Shown: positions 8,420-18,322, counted from the stretch's first letter. The stretch is 64,000 nt of DNA from Aliiroseovarius marinus (GCF_004360145.1 NZ_ML178712.1:538179-602178); one strand, 5' to 3'. Numbers and translations are program-made. The notes: generated from the sequence alone by a model not told the origin.

Positions 8420-9748
8420 TTATTTTGCGTTGCTTTTCAACGTCTCGGCCCATTCCTGTTCGGTCGGGAATTTTGCGACATGTTGCTCGATCAACTGTGG
8501 AACAAGGTCATCCGATTTTATCAGTCTGGCCAGATTGATCGCGGTTCGCCCAGCAGCTTTCGAGATACCCGCATCCATGCCCATGACCTTTTGGAAGACG
8601 TCCAAAGCGTCCTGCTGGCGCCCGGCCGAGCGCAGAGACCGCGCGTAGAGCCACATGATTTCAGCGTTGTCGTCAAAGTCTGGCTGTTTGGCTTCGATCA
8701 TGTCGATGACCTTCTCGTATTCGCGATTGTCAAAACGCGCTGTGGCGTGGCCCCTGAGATACAAAAGCTCTTGCTCGGGGGAAGGTCCGAAATAGGCCAG
8801 AAGCACATCCGCCATGATACGGTCGACGGTTTCCTGCCGGACATGGCGGAAATCCCGATTGCCCCAGGCGAACTTGCGATCAGTCAGCGTGACATATTCG
8901 TAGCTGGGGAAGTAGGTCGCCTCGTGATTGGCGACAAACGCCTCGACTGCGGCGCGTTGAACGGATTTGGAATAGCAATTGGCGACCAGCACGTCATCCG
9001 ACCGGAATGTCGACGCAAGACCGACCGGGGAAACAGTGAACAGCATTTTGGGCGCAGGGGTGCTGCGCGACGAAAGCAAGCTGTGGATTTCTTCCAGCGC
9101 TGCGTAGACATCGTTGTAGTCGAGCAGGTGGAATTCGAACCGTCCGGGGTATTGAAGCGTCAGCGGCTTTGGTGGTGCTGTGTTCAGGTAGACCTCGTTT
9201 TCGGTGTCATACCAGCATTCGACCAATCCCAGCGTGATGATAACCAGGTCGGCCTCGCTGGCGCGGGCAAAGCTGGCGTTGAAGCCAGACCTGAACGCCA
9301 ACATTTCGTCAAGCGGCCCCGAAAGCTGCGCAGAGGCCGACACCTGAAGATCATAGTAAAGCCCGGTCTTTTTGTCTTCGACCAGAAGCTTTTCAAAGTC
9401 CGGCTTTTCGTCCCCAAGTGCCCACCGGAGTTCGTTCAGAATCGAGTGGACGGTGTATTTGTTGAACAGCTGCGACACCTGCGTGACAGCCTTGGGTGTC
9501 GGGATATTGGTAGGGCTGGAAATGACGTTCGCACCGATGAACTTCAGCGATTTTTCGACATTTCGGGCAAAGCACGAGCCGGATGCAAAGATTGCTGCAT
9601 CCTTATCCAGCGACGAGTCCCCCGCGAAATGCGGTTGCGCATAGGGTGACAGACGTTCGGCGCCGCGTGCCTCGGACGGATAGACCCTGTTTTTGTTGGC
9701 TAACAGTCTCTTGAAAACAGTGTCTGCCGACATCTTCTCAATTGGCAT
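8420..9748 (-). CDS. GSCFA domain protein with a C-terminal TPR-like region
   Basis: A 442-residue protein. The family-naming motif is intact as FASGSCFARNVEKSL at about residues 54-68. Also typical are the later LVIITLGLVECWYD and SPVGLASTFRSDD segments. GSCFA proteins resemble the SGNH hydrolase fold and are often found near surface-polysaccharide genes, but their reaction is not established. The last 100 residues (YLRGHATARFDNREYEKVID onward) look like tetratricopeptide-type helices. A ribosome-binding site AGGAGTT precedes the ATG. No signal peptide is visible, so the protein is probably cytoplasmic. Confidence 0.85.
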   Translation of the reverse strand: MPIEKMSADTVFKRLLANKNRVYPSEARGAERLSPYAQPHFAGDSSLDKDAAIFASGSCFARNVEKSLKFIGANVISSPTNIPTPKAVTQVSQLFNKYTVHSILNELRWALGDEKPDFEKLLVEDKKTGLYYDLQVSASAQLSGPLDEMLAFRSGFNASFARASEADLVIITLGLVECWYDTENEVYLNTAPPKPLTLQYPGRFEFHLLDYNDVYAALEEIHSLLSSRSTPAPKMLFTVSPVGLASTFRSDDVLVANCYSKSVQRAAVEAFVANHEATYFPSYEYVTLTDRKFAWGNRDFRHVRQETVDRIMADVLLAYFGPSPEQELLYLRGHATARFDNREYEKVIDMIEAKQPDFDDNAEIMWLYARSLRSAGRQQDALDVFQKVMGMDAGISKAAGRTAINLARLIKSDDLVPQLIEQHVAKFPTEQEWAETLKSNAK

Positions 9749-9983
9749 TCCGAACTCCTAATTAACTGGATGCGCTGCGCCTGAATACTGGCGTTGGCTT
9801 GGCTGGATACTTTCACAGGTCAATCGGGTTGAAAAGGCACCTGATAAACCCCGCCCTGCGCCCCACAGGTAGCTGGGTATTTGAAAGCACCCGATCATCA
9901 GGTTCGAGATCATCGAAGACTGGCGCCCCACCGGCAAAATCACGGCGCTTTTCCTGATCGCAAAGAAGCCAAGCGCGTAAGGC

Positions 9984-10012
9984 TTGCAGACTCAGGCGCT
10001 TTCCCCTATATG
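9984..10012 (+). promoter_or_regulatory. Candidate promoter of the rimP-nusA-infB leader
   Basis: TTGCAG at 9984-9989 and TATATG at 10007-10012 are separated by 17 bases, a good sigma-70-type arrangement. Transcription would begin near 10018-10020, directly before the first leader hairpin. This is a pattern match only; no transcript data are available. Confidence 0.6.
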
Positions 10013-10024
10013 CCTTTTCAACAG

Positions 10025-10058
10025 CGGTGCTTTGGCCTCCACCCCCAAAGCTCCACCG
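10025..10058 (+). promoter_or_regulatory. Leader hairpin upstream of rimP
   Basis: CGGT plus GCTTTGG (10025-10035) pairs with CCAAAGC (10045-10051) and, after a 3-base bulge, with ACCG (10055-10058). The loop is nine bases. It starts a few bases after the predicted transcription start and lies just 5' of the terminator hairpin. It could be an antitermination, protein-binding or small-RNA structure. Confidence 0.55.
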
Positions 10059-10067
10059 GAAAATCCG

Positions 10068-10091
10068 ACGGGCCCGCTGGCCCGTTTTTTT
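10068..10091 (+). terminator. Intrinsic terminator or attenuator in front of rimP
   Basis: ACGGGCC (10068-10074), loop CGCT, then GGCCCGT (10079-10085) form a perfect 7-bp stem followed at once by a run of seven T. It lies about 50 bases after the predicted start and 16 bases before the rimP GTG. It would therefore end a short leader RNA or attenuate the operon. NusA is encoded downstream, so autoregulation of termination is possible but unproven. Confidence 0.8.
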
Positions 10092-10106
10092 GTTTTGGAG
10101 ATACGT

Positions 10107-10691
10107 GTGAGCAACCTTGTTGCGAAATCCGCGATTGACCGTCGTCTGGCTGAAATTGTCAGCCCCGTGATCGAAGACATGGGGTTCGAATTGGTGCGTC
10201 TGCGTCTGATGGGCGGCAATACGCCCACGCTGCAGATCATGGCCGAACGTCCCGAAGGCGGGATCGAAGTGGATGATTGCGCCCAGATTTCGACCGCGAT
10301 CAGCGCGATCTTGGATGTCGAAGACCCGATTGAAGACAACTATACGCTTGAAGTTGGCTCGCCCGGCATCGACCGCCCCATGACCCGTCTGAAAGATTTC
10401 GACGCGTGGTCGGGCTATGTTGCCAAAATCGAAACGTCCGAGATGATCGACGGGCGCAAGCGCTTCAAGGGCACCCTTGCAGGCGTTGAAGGAAACGAGG
10501 TTCTGATCGAGATTGAGAACCACGGCGAAGAGGTCACCATTGGCCTCGACTTTGACTGGCTGGCCGATGCCAAGCTGGTTCTGACCGACGAACTGATCCG
10601 CGAGGCGCTGCGTCAGCGCAAGGATGCGGGCCAGATCGACGAAGCCCAATTTGATGAAATTCAAGAAATCACCGGTTCCGAGGAGGACTGA
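10107..10691 (+). CDS. rimP: Ribosome maturation factor RimP
   Basis: Required for maturation of the 30S ribosomal subunit. The 194-residue protein starts with GTG ([20 protein letters not shown]); GGAG lies six bases upstream. Family motifs seen are [10 protein letters not shown], the acidic [18 protein letters not shown], and [11 protein letters not shown]. The reading frame stays open upstream across the terminator, but those codons have no family match. It is the first gene of rimP-nusA-rpp-infB; the nusA ATG follows the stop after two bases. Confidence 0.96.
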   Translation: MSNLVAKSAIDRRLAEIVSPVIEDMGFELVRLRLMGGNTPTLQIMAERPEGGIEVDDCAQISTAISAILDVEDPIEDNYTLEVGSPGIDRPMTRLKDFDAWSGYVAKIETSEMIDGRKRFKGTLAGVEGNEVLIEIENHGEEVTIGLDFDWLADAKLVLTDELIREALRQRKDAGQIDEAQFDEIQEITGSEED

Positions 10692-10693
10692 GA

Positions 10694-12319
10694 ATGGCAA
10701 TTACCTCTGCTAACCAGCTTGAGCTTCTGCAAACCGCCGAGGCCGTCGCCCGCGAAAAGATGATCGACCCCGCGCTGGTCATCGAAGCGATGGAAGAAAG
10801 CCTGGCCCGTGCAGCCAAGTCGCGCTACGGCGCGGAAATGGACATTCGCGTGTCCATCGACCGCAAGACCGGCCGCGCCACCTTCACCCGCGTGCGCACC
10901 GTTGTCGCCGATGACGAGCTGGAGAACTATCAGGCCGAGTTCACCGTCGAGCAGGCCAAGCAGTACATGGAAAACCCCGAAGTGGGCGACGTGTACAGCG
11001 AGGAAGTGCCGCCGGTCGAAATGGGCCGTATCGCCGCCCAGTCCGCCAAGCAGGTGATCCTGCAGAAGGTGCGTGAAGCTGAACGTGATCGTCAGTACGA
11101 AGAGTTCAAAGATCGTGCCGGCACCATCATCAACGGTCAGGTTAAGCGCGAAGAATACGGCAACGTCATCGTGGACGTGGGTGCTGGCGAAGCTATCCTG
11201 CGCCGCAACGAAAAGATCGGCCGCGAAAGCTATCGCCCGAACGACCGTATCCGCTGCTACATCAAAGATGTGCGCCGCGAAGCCCGTGGCCCGCAGATCT
11301 TCCTGTCGCGTACCGCTCCGGAATTCATGGCCGAGCTGTTCAAGATGGAAGTTCCGGAAATCTATGACGGCATCATCGAGATCAAAGCTGTGGCCCGTGA
11401 CCCCGGTTCGCGCGCGAAGATTGCCGTGATCTCGTATGACGGTTCGATCGACCCGGTTGGTGCCTGTGTTGGTATGCGTGGTTCGCGCGTGCAGGCCGTT
11501 GTGAACGAGCTTCAGGGCGAGAAGATCGACATCATTCCGTGGAACGAAGATCAGCCGACCTTCCTTGTAAACGCCCTTCAGCCTGCTGAAGTGTCGAAGG
11601 TTGTTCTGGACGAAGAAGCCGGCAAGATCGAAGTGGTTGTCCCCGACGAACAGCTGTCGCTGGCCATTGGCCGCCGCGGTCAGAACGTGCGTCTGGCGTC
11701 GCAATTGACCAACCTGGACATCGACATCCTGACCGAGGCCGAAGAAAGCGAACGTCGCCAGAAAGAATTCGCTGTGCGCACCGCTTTGTTCATGGAGACC
11801 CTTGATCTGGACGAGTTCTTTGCCCAGCTATTGGTCTCGGAAGGCTTCACCAACCTGGAAGAAGTCGCCTATGTCGAACTGGACGAACTGCTGGTCATCG
11901 ACGGTGTTGACGAAGGCACCGCGCAAGAACTGCAGACCCGCGCCCGCGAATATCTGGAAGCTCAGGCCGCCAAAGCGCTGGAAAATGCCCGTGCGATGGG
12001 TGTCGAAGACAGCCTGATCGCGTTCGAAGGACTGACCGCTCAGATGGTCGAAGCTTTGGCCGAAGACGGCGTGAAATCGCTGGAAGACTTCGCAACCTGT
12101 GCTGACTGGGAACTGGCTGGCGGCTGGACCACCGTGGATGGCGAGCGCATCAAGGATGACGGTTCGCTTGAGAAATTCGGCATCACGCTGGAAGAAGCTC
12201 AGGACATGGTCATGACTGCCCGCATCATTCTGGGTTGGGTCGATCCTGCTGAACTGGAAGCCGAAGCTGCTGAAGGTGAAGAAGAAGCTGAAGCCGCTGA
12301 AGAAGGAGCCGAGGCCTGA
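10694..12319 (+). CDS. nusA: Transcription termination/antitermination protein NusA
   Basis: Binds RNA polymerase and nascent RNA and modulates pausing, termination and antitermination. The 541 residues hold an N-terminal RNAP-binding domain, an S1 domain (about 135-200, INGQVKREEYGNVIVDVG), two KH domains (GACVGMRGSRVQAVVNEL; SLAIGRRGQNVRLASQL), and two C-terminal acidic helix-hairpin-helix repeats as in other proteobacteria. It ends in a low-complexity Glu/Ala tail. It is translationally coupled to rimP and followed after 24 bases by the ylxR-like gene. The leader terminator upstream of the operon may be a target for its own control. Confidence 0.97.
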   Translation: MAITSANQLELLQTAEAVAREKMIDPALVIEAMEESLARAAKSRYGAEMDIRVSIDRKTGRATFTRVRTVVADDELENYQAEFTVEQAKQYMENPEVGDVYSEEVPPVEMGRIAAQSAKQVILQKVREAERDRQYEEFKDRAGTIINGQVKREEYGNVIVDVGAGEAILRRNEKIGRESYRPNDRIRCYIKDVRREARGPQIFLSRTAPEFMAELFKMEVPEIYDGIIEIKAVARDPGSRAKIAVISYDGSIDPVGACVGMRGSRVQAVVNELQGEKIDIIPWNEDQPTFLVNALQPAEVSKVVLDEEAGKIEVVVPDEQLSLAIGRRGQNVRLASQLTNLDIDILTEAEESERRQKEFAVRTALFMETLDLDEFFAQLLVSEGFTNLEEVAYVELDELLVIDGVDEGTAQELQTRAREYLEAQAAKALENARAMGVEDSLIAFEGLTAQMVEALAEDGVKSLEDFATCADWELAGGWTTVDGERIKDDGSLEKFGITLEEAQDMVMTARIILGWVDPAELEAEAAEGEEEAEAAEEGAEA

Positions 12320-12343
12320 TCCTCGGGCCTCAGAGGGCAACGC

Positions 12344-12985
12344 ATGACGCGTGGTGGACATAAAAAGCGGCCGGAAGAGCCCGAACGGCGCTGCATCGCA
12401 ACCGGTGAAACCCAGCCAAAGGCCGGGTTGATCCGTTTTGTGGTGGGGCCGGATGACATGGTGGTGCCTGACCTGTTGGGCAAGCTGCCGGGTCGTGGGA
12501 TCTATGTCGCTGCCAACCGTGCGGCGATTGCCACGGCGATTAAGAAAGGCCTGTTTTCGCGTGCTGCGCGCAAGCAGGTCACCGTGCCAGACGGGTTGCT
12601 CGATCTGCTCGAGCGTAGCTACGCGGATCGGGTGACGCATCTGATCGCGATGGCGCGCAAAGCGGGTCAAGCGGTCGCTGGGTATGAGAAAGTTAAAGAC
12701 TGGCTGATGAAAGATCAGGCCTATGTCCTGATCCAAGCCTCGGACGGGTCCGAGCGCGGAAAGTCAAAACTCAGACCGCCCCGAGAGGAGGGACGGTTTA
12801 TCGAATGTCTGACCGGCGACGAGCTGGGTTTGGCGTTTGGACGTGAAAATGTGATACATGGCGCGCTATCGTCTGGCGGTTTGGCCTCTCGTGTTGTAGA
12901 GGAAGCCCAGAAACTGACAGCGATGCGTGTTGTGCAAGACAACGACGGCGGGAAGGCTCGCCGGAAAGGTACGAAGACCAGATGA
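12344..12985 (+). CDS. YlxR (DUF448)/L7Ae-type RNA-binding protein
   Basis: A 213-residue protein joining two small RNA-binding units. The N-terminal YlxR part contains [19 protein letters not shown] and [15 protein letters not shown]. The C-terminal part has the L7Ae-like [19 protein letters not shown] and ends in a basic tail. In many bacteria the two are separate genes (ylxR and ylxQ); in alphaproteobacteria the fused form between nusA and infB is common. Function is probably in ribosome or RNA metabolism. The stop overlaps the infB ATG by 4 bases. Confidence 0.92.
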   Translation: MTRGGHKKRPEEPERRCIATGETQPKAGLIRFVVGPDDMVVPDLLGKLPGRGIYVAANRAAIATAIKKGLFSRAARKQVTVPDGLLDLLERSYADRVTHLIAMARKAGQAVAGYEKVKDWLMKDQAYVLIQASDGSERGKSKLRPPREEGRFIECLTGDELGLAFGRENVIHGALSSGGLASRVVEEAQKLTAMRVVQDNDGGKARRKGTKTR

Positions 12986-15474
12986 GCGATAATGACGGCA
13001 AAAAGACCCTTGGCCTGCGCGGAAGCCGCCCCGGCCAGGTGAAGCAAAGCTTCAGCCACGGGCGCACCAAGAACGTCGTGGTCGAAACGAAACGCAAGCG
13101 CGTTGTCGTGCCCAAGCCGGGTGCGGCAGCTGGTGGTTCGGGCAAGACGCCCGCAGGTGGGGATCCGCGCAAGCGTCCCGCTGGCATTTCGGATGCCGAA
13201 ATGGAACGCCGCATGAAGGCGCTTCAGGCAGCCAAGGCGCGTGAAGCCGAGGAAGCCGAAAAGCGTGCAGCCGAAGAAAAGGCCCGCGAGGAAGAGCGTA
13301 AGCGTCGTCGCGAAGAAGCCGAAGCCAAGGAACGCGCCGAGCGCGAGCGTGAAGAAGCGCTGAAAGCCAAGGCCGAAGAAGAAGCCCGCAAGAAACGCGA
13401 AGCTGAAGAAGCCAAGACCCGTGCAAAAGCGGCTCCTGCTCCGGCAGCGGATCCGGCAGCGGCTCAGGCGGCTGAACAGCGTGGCACCGGCAAACCGTCG
13501 TCGGCTCCGCGAAAGAAAGACGATCGTGGCGGTGCCAATGACCGCCAGAACCGTGGCAAGGGCCGCGACGATGGTCGCCGTTCGGGCAAGCTGACCGTGA
13601 ACCAGGCGATGCGTGGTGGCGATGGCCGTCAGCGCTCGGTTGCCTCGATGCGCCGTAAGCAGGAACGTGCACGACAGAAAGCTATGGGTGAGAATGTCGA
13701 GCGGGAAAAGGTTATCCGCGACGTTCAGGTCCCCGAGGCCATCGTCGTGTCGGAACTGGCCAACCGTATGGCCGAACGTGTTGCTGACGTCGTAAAATCG
13801 CTCATGAAAATGGGCATGATGGTGACGCAGAACCAAGCCATCGATGCCGATACCGCAGAACTGATCATCGAAGAGTTCGGCCACAACATCGTTCGCGTTT
13901 CCGACGCCGACGTTGAGGACGTGATCGACACCGTCGAGGACAAAGAGGAAGACCTGGAAGATCGCGCCCCGATCATCACGATCATGGGCCACGTTGACCA
14001 CGGTAAAACCTCGCTTCTGGACGCGATCCGCGATGCGAAGGTAACCGCCGGCGAAGCTGGCGGCATCACGCAGCACATCGGCGCCTATCAGGTGAAAACC
14101 GACAGTGGCGCAACGCTGAGCTTCCTGGATACGCCCGGCCACGCCGCGTTTACCTCGATGCGTGCACGTGGTGCGCAGGTGACGGATATCGTTGTTCTGG
14201 TTGTGGCTGCTGACGACAGCGTCATGCCGCAGACCATCGAAGCCATCAACCACGCGAAAGCGGCGGGTGTTCCGATGATCGTTGCGATCAACAAATGCGA
14301 CAAGCCGACTGCGAACCCCGATCAGGTCCGCGCCGAGCTGCTTCAGCATGAAGTGATCGTCGAAAAGATGTCGGGTGACGTGCAGGATGTTGAAGTGTCC
14401 GCCATCACCGGTGCTGGTCTGGATGAACTGCTGGAAGCCATCGCGCTTCAGTCGGAAATTCTGGAACTGAAAGCCAACCCGAGCCGTGCGGCCTCGGGCG
14501 CTGTGATCGAAGCCCAGCTTGATGTGGGCCGTGGTCCGGTTGCCACCGTTCTGGTTCAGAACGGCACGCTGAAACAGGGCGATATCTTCGTCGTGGGCGA
14601 GCAGTGGGGTAAGGTTCGTGCGCTGGTCAACGACCACGGCGACCGCGTGAAAGAAGCTGGCCCCTCGGTTCCGGTCGAGGTTCTGGGTCTGAATGGCACG
14701 CCCGAAGCGGGTGACGTTCTGAACGTAGTGGATACCGAAGCGCAAGCCCGCGAGATCGCTGAATATCGCGAGCAAGCCGCCAAGGACAAACGTGCCGCTG
14801 CCGGTGCTGCGACCACGCTGGAACAGATGATGGCGAAGGCGAAGGCCGACAAGGATGTGGCCGAGCTGCCCATCCTGGTCAAAGCCGACGTGCAGGGTTC
14901 TGCCGAAGCTATCGTTCAGGCGATGGAAAAGATCGGCAACGAAGAGGTTCGCGTGCGCGTGCTGCACTATGGTGTGGGCGCGATCACCGAAACCGATGTG
15001 GGTCTGGCGGAAGCCTCGGGCGCACCGGTTATCGGCTTCAACGTCCGTGCAAACGCCTCGGCCCGCAACTCGGCCAACCAAAAGGGCGTCGAGATCCGCT
15101 ACTACTCGGTCATCTATGATCTTGTGGATGACGTGAAAGCGGCGGCCTCGGGTCTGCTGTCGGCAGAGGTACGCGAGAACTTCATCGGCTACGCCGAGAT
15201 CCGCGAAGTCTTCAAAGTGTCGGGCGTTGGCAAGGTTGCCGGTTGTCTGGTCACCGAAGGCGTTGCCCGCCGTTCGGCAGGCGTCCGCCTGCTGCGCGAC
15301 AACGTGGTGATCCACGAAGGCACGCTGAAGACCCTGAAGCGCTTCAAAGACGAAGTGAAAGAGGTTCTGTCCGGTCAGGAATGCGGTATGGCGTTCGAAA
15401 ACTACGACGACATCCGTCCGAATGACGTGATCGAGATCTTCGAACGAGAAGAGGTCGAGCGTACGCTGGACTAA
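12982..15474 (+). CDS. infB: Translation initiation factor IF-2
   Basis: The GTPase that brings initiator fMet-tRNA to the 30S subunit. The 830-residue protein has a long, highly charged N-terminal region (about 60-140) rich in Ala/Glu/Arg/Lys, a coiled-coil-like low-complexity stretch. The G domain follows: G1 [10 protein letters not shown]3 DTPGH, G4 NKCD. Domains II-IV end with [21 protein letters not shown], a family signature. It closes the rimP operon and is followed by a strong terminator. A 919-codon frame on the opposite strand is a coding-bias artefact. Confidence 0.98.
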   Translation: MSDNDGKKTLGLRGSRPGQVKQSFSHGRTKNVVVETKRKRVVVPKPGAAAGGSGKTPAGGDPRKRPAGISDAEMERRMKALQAAKAREAEEAEKRAAEEKAREEERKRRREEAEAKERAEREREEALKAKAEEEARKKREAEEAKTRAKAAPAPAADPAAAQAAEQRGTGKPSSAPRKKDDRGGANDRQNRGKGRDDGRRSGKLTVNQAMRGGDGRQRSVASMRRKQERARQKAMGENVEREKVIRDVQVPEAIVVSELANRMAERVADVVKSLMKMGMMVTQNQAIDADTAELIIEEFGHNIVRVSDADVEDVIDTVEDKEEDLEDRAPIITIMGHVDHGKTSLLDAIRDAKVTAGEAGGITQHIGAYQVKTDSGATLSFLDTPGHAAFTSMRARGAQVTDIVVLVVAADDSVMPQTIEAINHAKAAGVPMIVAINKCDKPTANPDQVRAELLQHEVIVEKMSGDVQDVEVSAITGAGLDELLEAIALQSEILELKANPSRAASGAVIEAQLDVGRGPVATVLVQNGTLKQGDIFVVGEQWGKVRALVNDHGDRVKEAGPSVPVEVLGLNGTPEAGDVLNVVDTEAQAREIAEYREQAAKDKRAAAGAATTLEQMMAKAKADKDVAELPILVKADVQGSAEAIVQAMEKIGNEEVRVRVLHYGVGAITETDVGLAEASGAPVIGFNVRANASARNSANQKGVEIRYYSVIYDLVDDVKAAASGLLSAEVRENFIGYAEIREVFKVSGVGKVAGCLVTEGVARRSAGVRLLRDNVVIHEGTLKTLKRFKDEVKEVLSGQECGMAFENYDDIRPNDVIEIFEREEVERTLD

Positions 15475-15498
15475 TCGCAACGCCGATTGATGAATAAG

Positions 15499-15527
15499 AA
15501 AAGGGGACGGTTTTCCGTCCCCTTTTT
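15499..15527. terminator. Bidirectional intrinsic terminator between infB and mutT
   Basis: AAGGGGACGG (15501-15510), loop TTTT, then CCGTCCCCTT (15515-15524), flanked by A and T runs on both sides. The perfect 10-bp stem can be extended by two A-T pairs. It serves infB on the plus strand and, by symmetry, mutT on the minus strand, since the two genes converge here. Confidence 0.92.
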
Positions 15528-15552
15528 GTATGTCTTGCAGCAGGTTAGCCGT

Positions 15553-15951
15553 TTACAGGAGTTCGCGCAGCACCGGGATCAGCGGAATGTCAGCGGGCGG
15601 CATCGGGAAGTCGCGCAGCTGGTTCACCCGCGCCCATTTCAGGACCTGCCCCTCACGCGGGGTCGGCGTGCCGTTCCACTTGCGACAGGCGAAAAGCGGC
15701 ATCAGCAGATGGAAGTCATCATAGCTGTGGCTGGCGAAGGACAAGGGGGCGAGGCAGGAATTCCACGTCTCGATCCCCAGTTCCTCGTGCAATTCACGGA
15801 CCAAGGCGGCTTCGGGCGTTTCACCCTGTTCGACCTTGCCGCCCGGAAACTCCCACAGGCCCGCCATGGACTTCCCCTCGGGCCGTTGGGCCAGCAGGAT
15901 CCGCCCGTCCGGATCGATCAGGGCGACAGCAGAAACAAGGATGGTTTTCAC
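15553..15951 (-). CDS. mutT: 8-oxo-dGTP diphosphatase MutT-type Nudix hydrolase
   Basis: Cleans the nucleotide pool of oxidised dGTP. The 132-residue protein carries a full Nudix box: GGKVEQGETPEAALVRELHE, continuing EELGI, at about residues 38-61. It starts with GTG, which overlaps the argJ stop by 4 bases (GTGA), so argJ and mutT are coupled. Length fits MutT. It converges on infB across a shared terminator. Confidence 0.93.
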   Translation of the reverse strand: MKTILVSAVALIDPDGRILLAQRPEGKSMAGLWEFPGGKVEQGETPEAALVRELHEELGIETWNSCLAPLSFASHSYDDFHLLMPLFACRKWNGTPTPREGQVLKWARVNQLRDFPMPPADIPLIPVLRELL

Positions 15952-17249
15952 GAGCGATAATCCGCGTTGATTTGGATATAGGCGTGGGTCAGATCGCAGG
16001 TCCAGACGGTGGCTGTGCCCTCGCCCACACCCAGATCGACGTCGATCAGCAGGTCGTCCTGCTTCATGTATTCTGCGCCGTCTTCTTCGCGATAGGCGGG
16101 CGACACCCAGCCTTTTTCCGCGACCAGAATGTCTCCGAACCGGATCGACAGAAGATCGCGGTCGGCATAGGCGCCGGACTTGCCGATCGCCGCCACGACG
16201 CGGCCCCAGTTGGGATCTTCACCCGCGACTGCGGTTTTCACCAAGGGCGAGTTGGCGATGGCAAGGGCATGCACTTTGGCGTCTGCGTTCGATTTCGCAC
16301 CGGTCACACGGACCTCGACAAATTTCGTGGCGCCTTCGCCGTCACGCACGACCTGATGCGCCAGATCCAGCATCACGCCGTTCAGGGCGGCGCGGAAGGC
16401 GGCGTTGTCTTGGTTGACCTCGACGCCCGACGCCCCCGTCGCCGCCAGAAGCAGCGTGTCTGAGGTCGAGGTGTCGCTGTCCACGGTGATCGCGTTGAAG
16501 CTGTCCTCGTTCAGGTCCGACAGCATCGCTTGCAGGTCGCCCTGAGCAATCTTGGCGTCGGTGAAGATGAACACCAGCATCGTCGCCATATCCGGCGCAA
16601 TCATGCCCGAGCCTTTGGCGATCCCTGCAATATGCACGATCCGGTCACCGATCTTCACCTCAGCCTTGGCGCCTTTGGGGAAGGTGTCTGTGGTGCGGAT
16701 CGCTTGGGCGGCGTCTTGCATCGCATCGGGGGTCAGAAGCCCCTTCAGCTCGTCGATTTTGGCAGTGATGCGGTCATGGGGCAGCGGTTCGCCAATCACG
16801 CCGGTCGAGGCGGTGAAAACGCGGTCTTGCGGCACGTCCAGCGCGCTGGCCACAGCCCCGGTAATGGCCGCAACCGACCCGTCCCCAGTGGCACCGGTGA
16901 AGGCATTCGAGTTGCCCGCGTTGACCAGAAAAGCCGCGCCTTGGTCCGAGGCCCCGCCCAGTTTCGCCTGACAGTCCAAGACCGGCGCAGACCGCGTTGC
17001 AGACTTGGTGAATACACCTGCAATCGCGGTGCCCGGCTGAAGCTCGGCCAGCATCACATCCAGCCGATCTTTGTATTTCACACCCGCCTTCACAGCCGAG
17101 AACTTGGCCCCGGCAATCACCGGCAGGTCAGGGAAACTTGCGGGCGCAAGCGGCGAAACCTCATGCGTGTGGTCCCGCGCCGCGGCCAGCTTGGCCTTCA
17201 GCTTGGATACCTTCTTTTTCAGCTTTTTGATTTTCGCCGTCTTGCCCAT
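15948..17249 (-). CDS. argJ: Bifunctional ornithine acetyltransferase/N-acetylglutamate synthase ArgJ
   Basis: Recycles the acetyl group between ornithine and glutamate in arginine synthesis. The protein is self-cleaved at the Ala-Thr bond in PDMATMLVF; the Thr becomes the nucleophile. The conserved GNSNAFTG and ANSPLVKTAVAGEDPNWGR segments are present. The 433 residues exceed the common length of about 400-410 because of an N-terminal Lys-rich stretch (residues 1-29, MGKTAKIKKLKKKVSKLKAK and on) with heptad-like character. AGGGGAC sits five bases before this ATG, supporting the start. The gene is coupled to mutT. Confidence 0.95.
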   Translation of the reverse strand: MGKTAKIKKLKKKVSKLKAKLAAARDHTHEVSPLAPASFPDLPVIAGAKFSAVKAGVKYKDRLDVMLAELQPGTAIAGVFTKSATRSAPVLDCQAKLGGASDQGAAFLVNAGNSNAFTGATGDGSVAAITGAVASALDVPQDRVFTASTGVIGEPLPHDRITAKIDELKGLLTPDAMQDAAQAIRTTDTFPKGAKAEVKIGDRIVHIAGIAKGSGMIAPDMATMLVFIFTDAKIAQGDLQAMLSDLNEDSFNAITVDSDTSTSDTLLLAATGASGVEVNQDNAAFRAALNGVMLDLAHQVVRDGEGATKFVEVRVTGAKSNADAKVHALAIANSPLVKTAVAGEDPNWGRVVAAIGKSGAYADRDLLSIRFGDILVAEKGWVSPAYREEDGAEYMKQDDLLIDVDLGVGEGTATVWTCDLTHAYIQINADYRS

Positions 17250-17265
17250 CTTTGTCCCCTAAAGA

Positions 17266-18144
17266 TCAGTTGTCCAACAGTGTCATATCACGCGAGACGG
17301 CGGGGTCGATCCCTTCCAGCGCTGTGCGTTCAATTGTTGCACCATCCAGCAGTGCCTGAAGGGCCACATCGACGGCATCCGCCTCGATCTGGGCGGCCAG
17401 TTCGGCGCGAACTTCGTCTAGTTCCGGCGCACCAACCATGCGGGTGTCGTTCAGTTTGACCACGTGCCAGCCGAACTGGGTTTGGACGGGGGCGGACACC
17501 GCGCCGACCTCAAGCACAAAGACCGCGTCTTCGAACGGCTTCACCATCATGCCGGGACCAAACCAGCCCAGATCCCCGCCGCCGGGACCCGACGGACCGG
17601 TCGAGAACTCTTTCGCCAGTTCGGCAAAGTCGGCACCGCCGTCTAGCTTGGTGATCAGATCTTTCGCTTCATCTTCGGTGGCCACCAGAATATGCGCGGC
17701 GCTGAACTCTTTGGTGGGCTCGGCATCGGCATATTGCGCGTCATAGGCGGCCTGCAGAGCGTCTTCGGTCACGGCCTCGGCGACAATGGCGTCAACCTGC
17801 TGGGCGGCGGCCATTTCACGGCGGGTGTTTTCCAGAATGATCTCGTTCCGACGGCTGATTTCGTCTGCGGCCTGACCCAGTACGGTCTGCTGGATCAGCT
17901 GCTCGACCAGACCGGGGAACAGCACGTCATCGGGCAACTGTTGGTATTGCTGCGCCAGACCCTGACGGGCGGCGATGACGTGTGCCACGGTGATATTTTC
18001 ACCGTTTACAGTCGCCAGAACGGTGTCGGCCTGAACCTCGACCTTGGGCATGGCATCTTCGGTTGCGGTTTCTTGCGCAAAGGCAGGCGCACCCAAAGTC
18101 AGCGAAAGGGCGAAGCCAAAGGCGGCCGCGTGGCGATAAATCAT
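17266..18144 (-). CDS. Secreted peptidyl-prolyl cis-trans isomerase, parvulin type
   Basis: A 292-residue periplasmic foldase of the PpiC/SurA group. It starts at the ATG at 18144 with a signal peptide [20 protein letters not shown] ending AFAQ. A helical N-terminal region (about 60-130) precedes a single parvulin domain with [35 protein letters not shown] and [11 protein letters not shown]. It lies on the same strand as argJ, 16 bases upstream of it, and is divergent from secA. Its clients are likely outer-membrane or periplasmic proteins, as known for the family. Confidence 0.93.
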   Translation of the reverse strand: MIYRHAAAFGFALSLTLGAPAFAQETATEDAMPKVEVQADTVLATVNGENITVAHVIAARQGLAQQYQQLPDDVLFPGLVEQLIQQTVLGQAADEISRRNEIILENTRREMAAAQQVDAIVAEAVTEDALQAAYDAQYADAEPTKEFSAAHILVATEDEAKDLITKLDGGADFAELAKEFSTGPSGPGGGDLGWFGPGMMVKPFEDAVFVLEVGAVSAPVQTQFGWHVVKLNDTRMVGAPELDEVRAELAAQIEADAVDVALQALLDGATIERTALEGIDPAVSRDMTLLDN

Positions 18145-18322
18145 GAAAATATCCTTCAAAACAGGCCGGAATCCCCGGCAACATTGACAGTTTTCCACCC
18201 GACGCTTACATCGCTAAGGGCTTAAGAGCGTGGGTTCTTGAGCACTTAGATAGGTGGCTGGATCGGGACGGGCAAGTTTCCTCTGGTCAAACCAGCGTTA
18301 AACCGCATTGAGGCAAAAAAAC

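Larger units (their letters stand above)
9749..10106. other. Intergenic region between the GSCFA gene and rimP
   Basis: This 358-base stretch lies between two divergent genes. Its left part (about 9749-9980) has no convincing gene on either strand; small frames there lack a ribosome-binding site and resemble nothing known. The right part carries a sigma-70-like promoter, a hairpin and an intrinsic terminator, described separately, forming the leader of the rimP operon. I found no tRNA here, in contrast to the metY-rimP order of enterobacteria. Confidence 0.6.

Noticed and set aside
9881-10138. Possible small gene or tRNA in the rimP leader
   Set aside because: No cloverleaf can be drawn and the short frame has no ribosome-binding site; the hairpins fit a leader better.
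12721-15480. A 919-codon open frame on the minus strand opposite infB and the end of the ylxR-like gene
   Set aside because: It mirrors the codon usage of infB, has no recognisable domain or ribosome-binding site and is Phe/Arg/His-rich, as expected for antisense frames in GC-rich genes.
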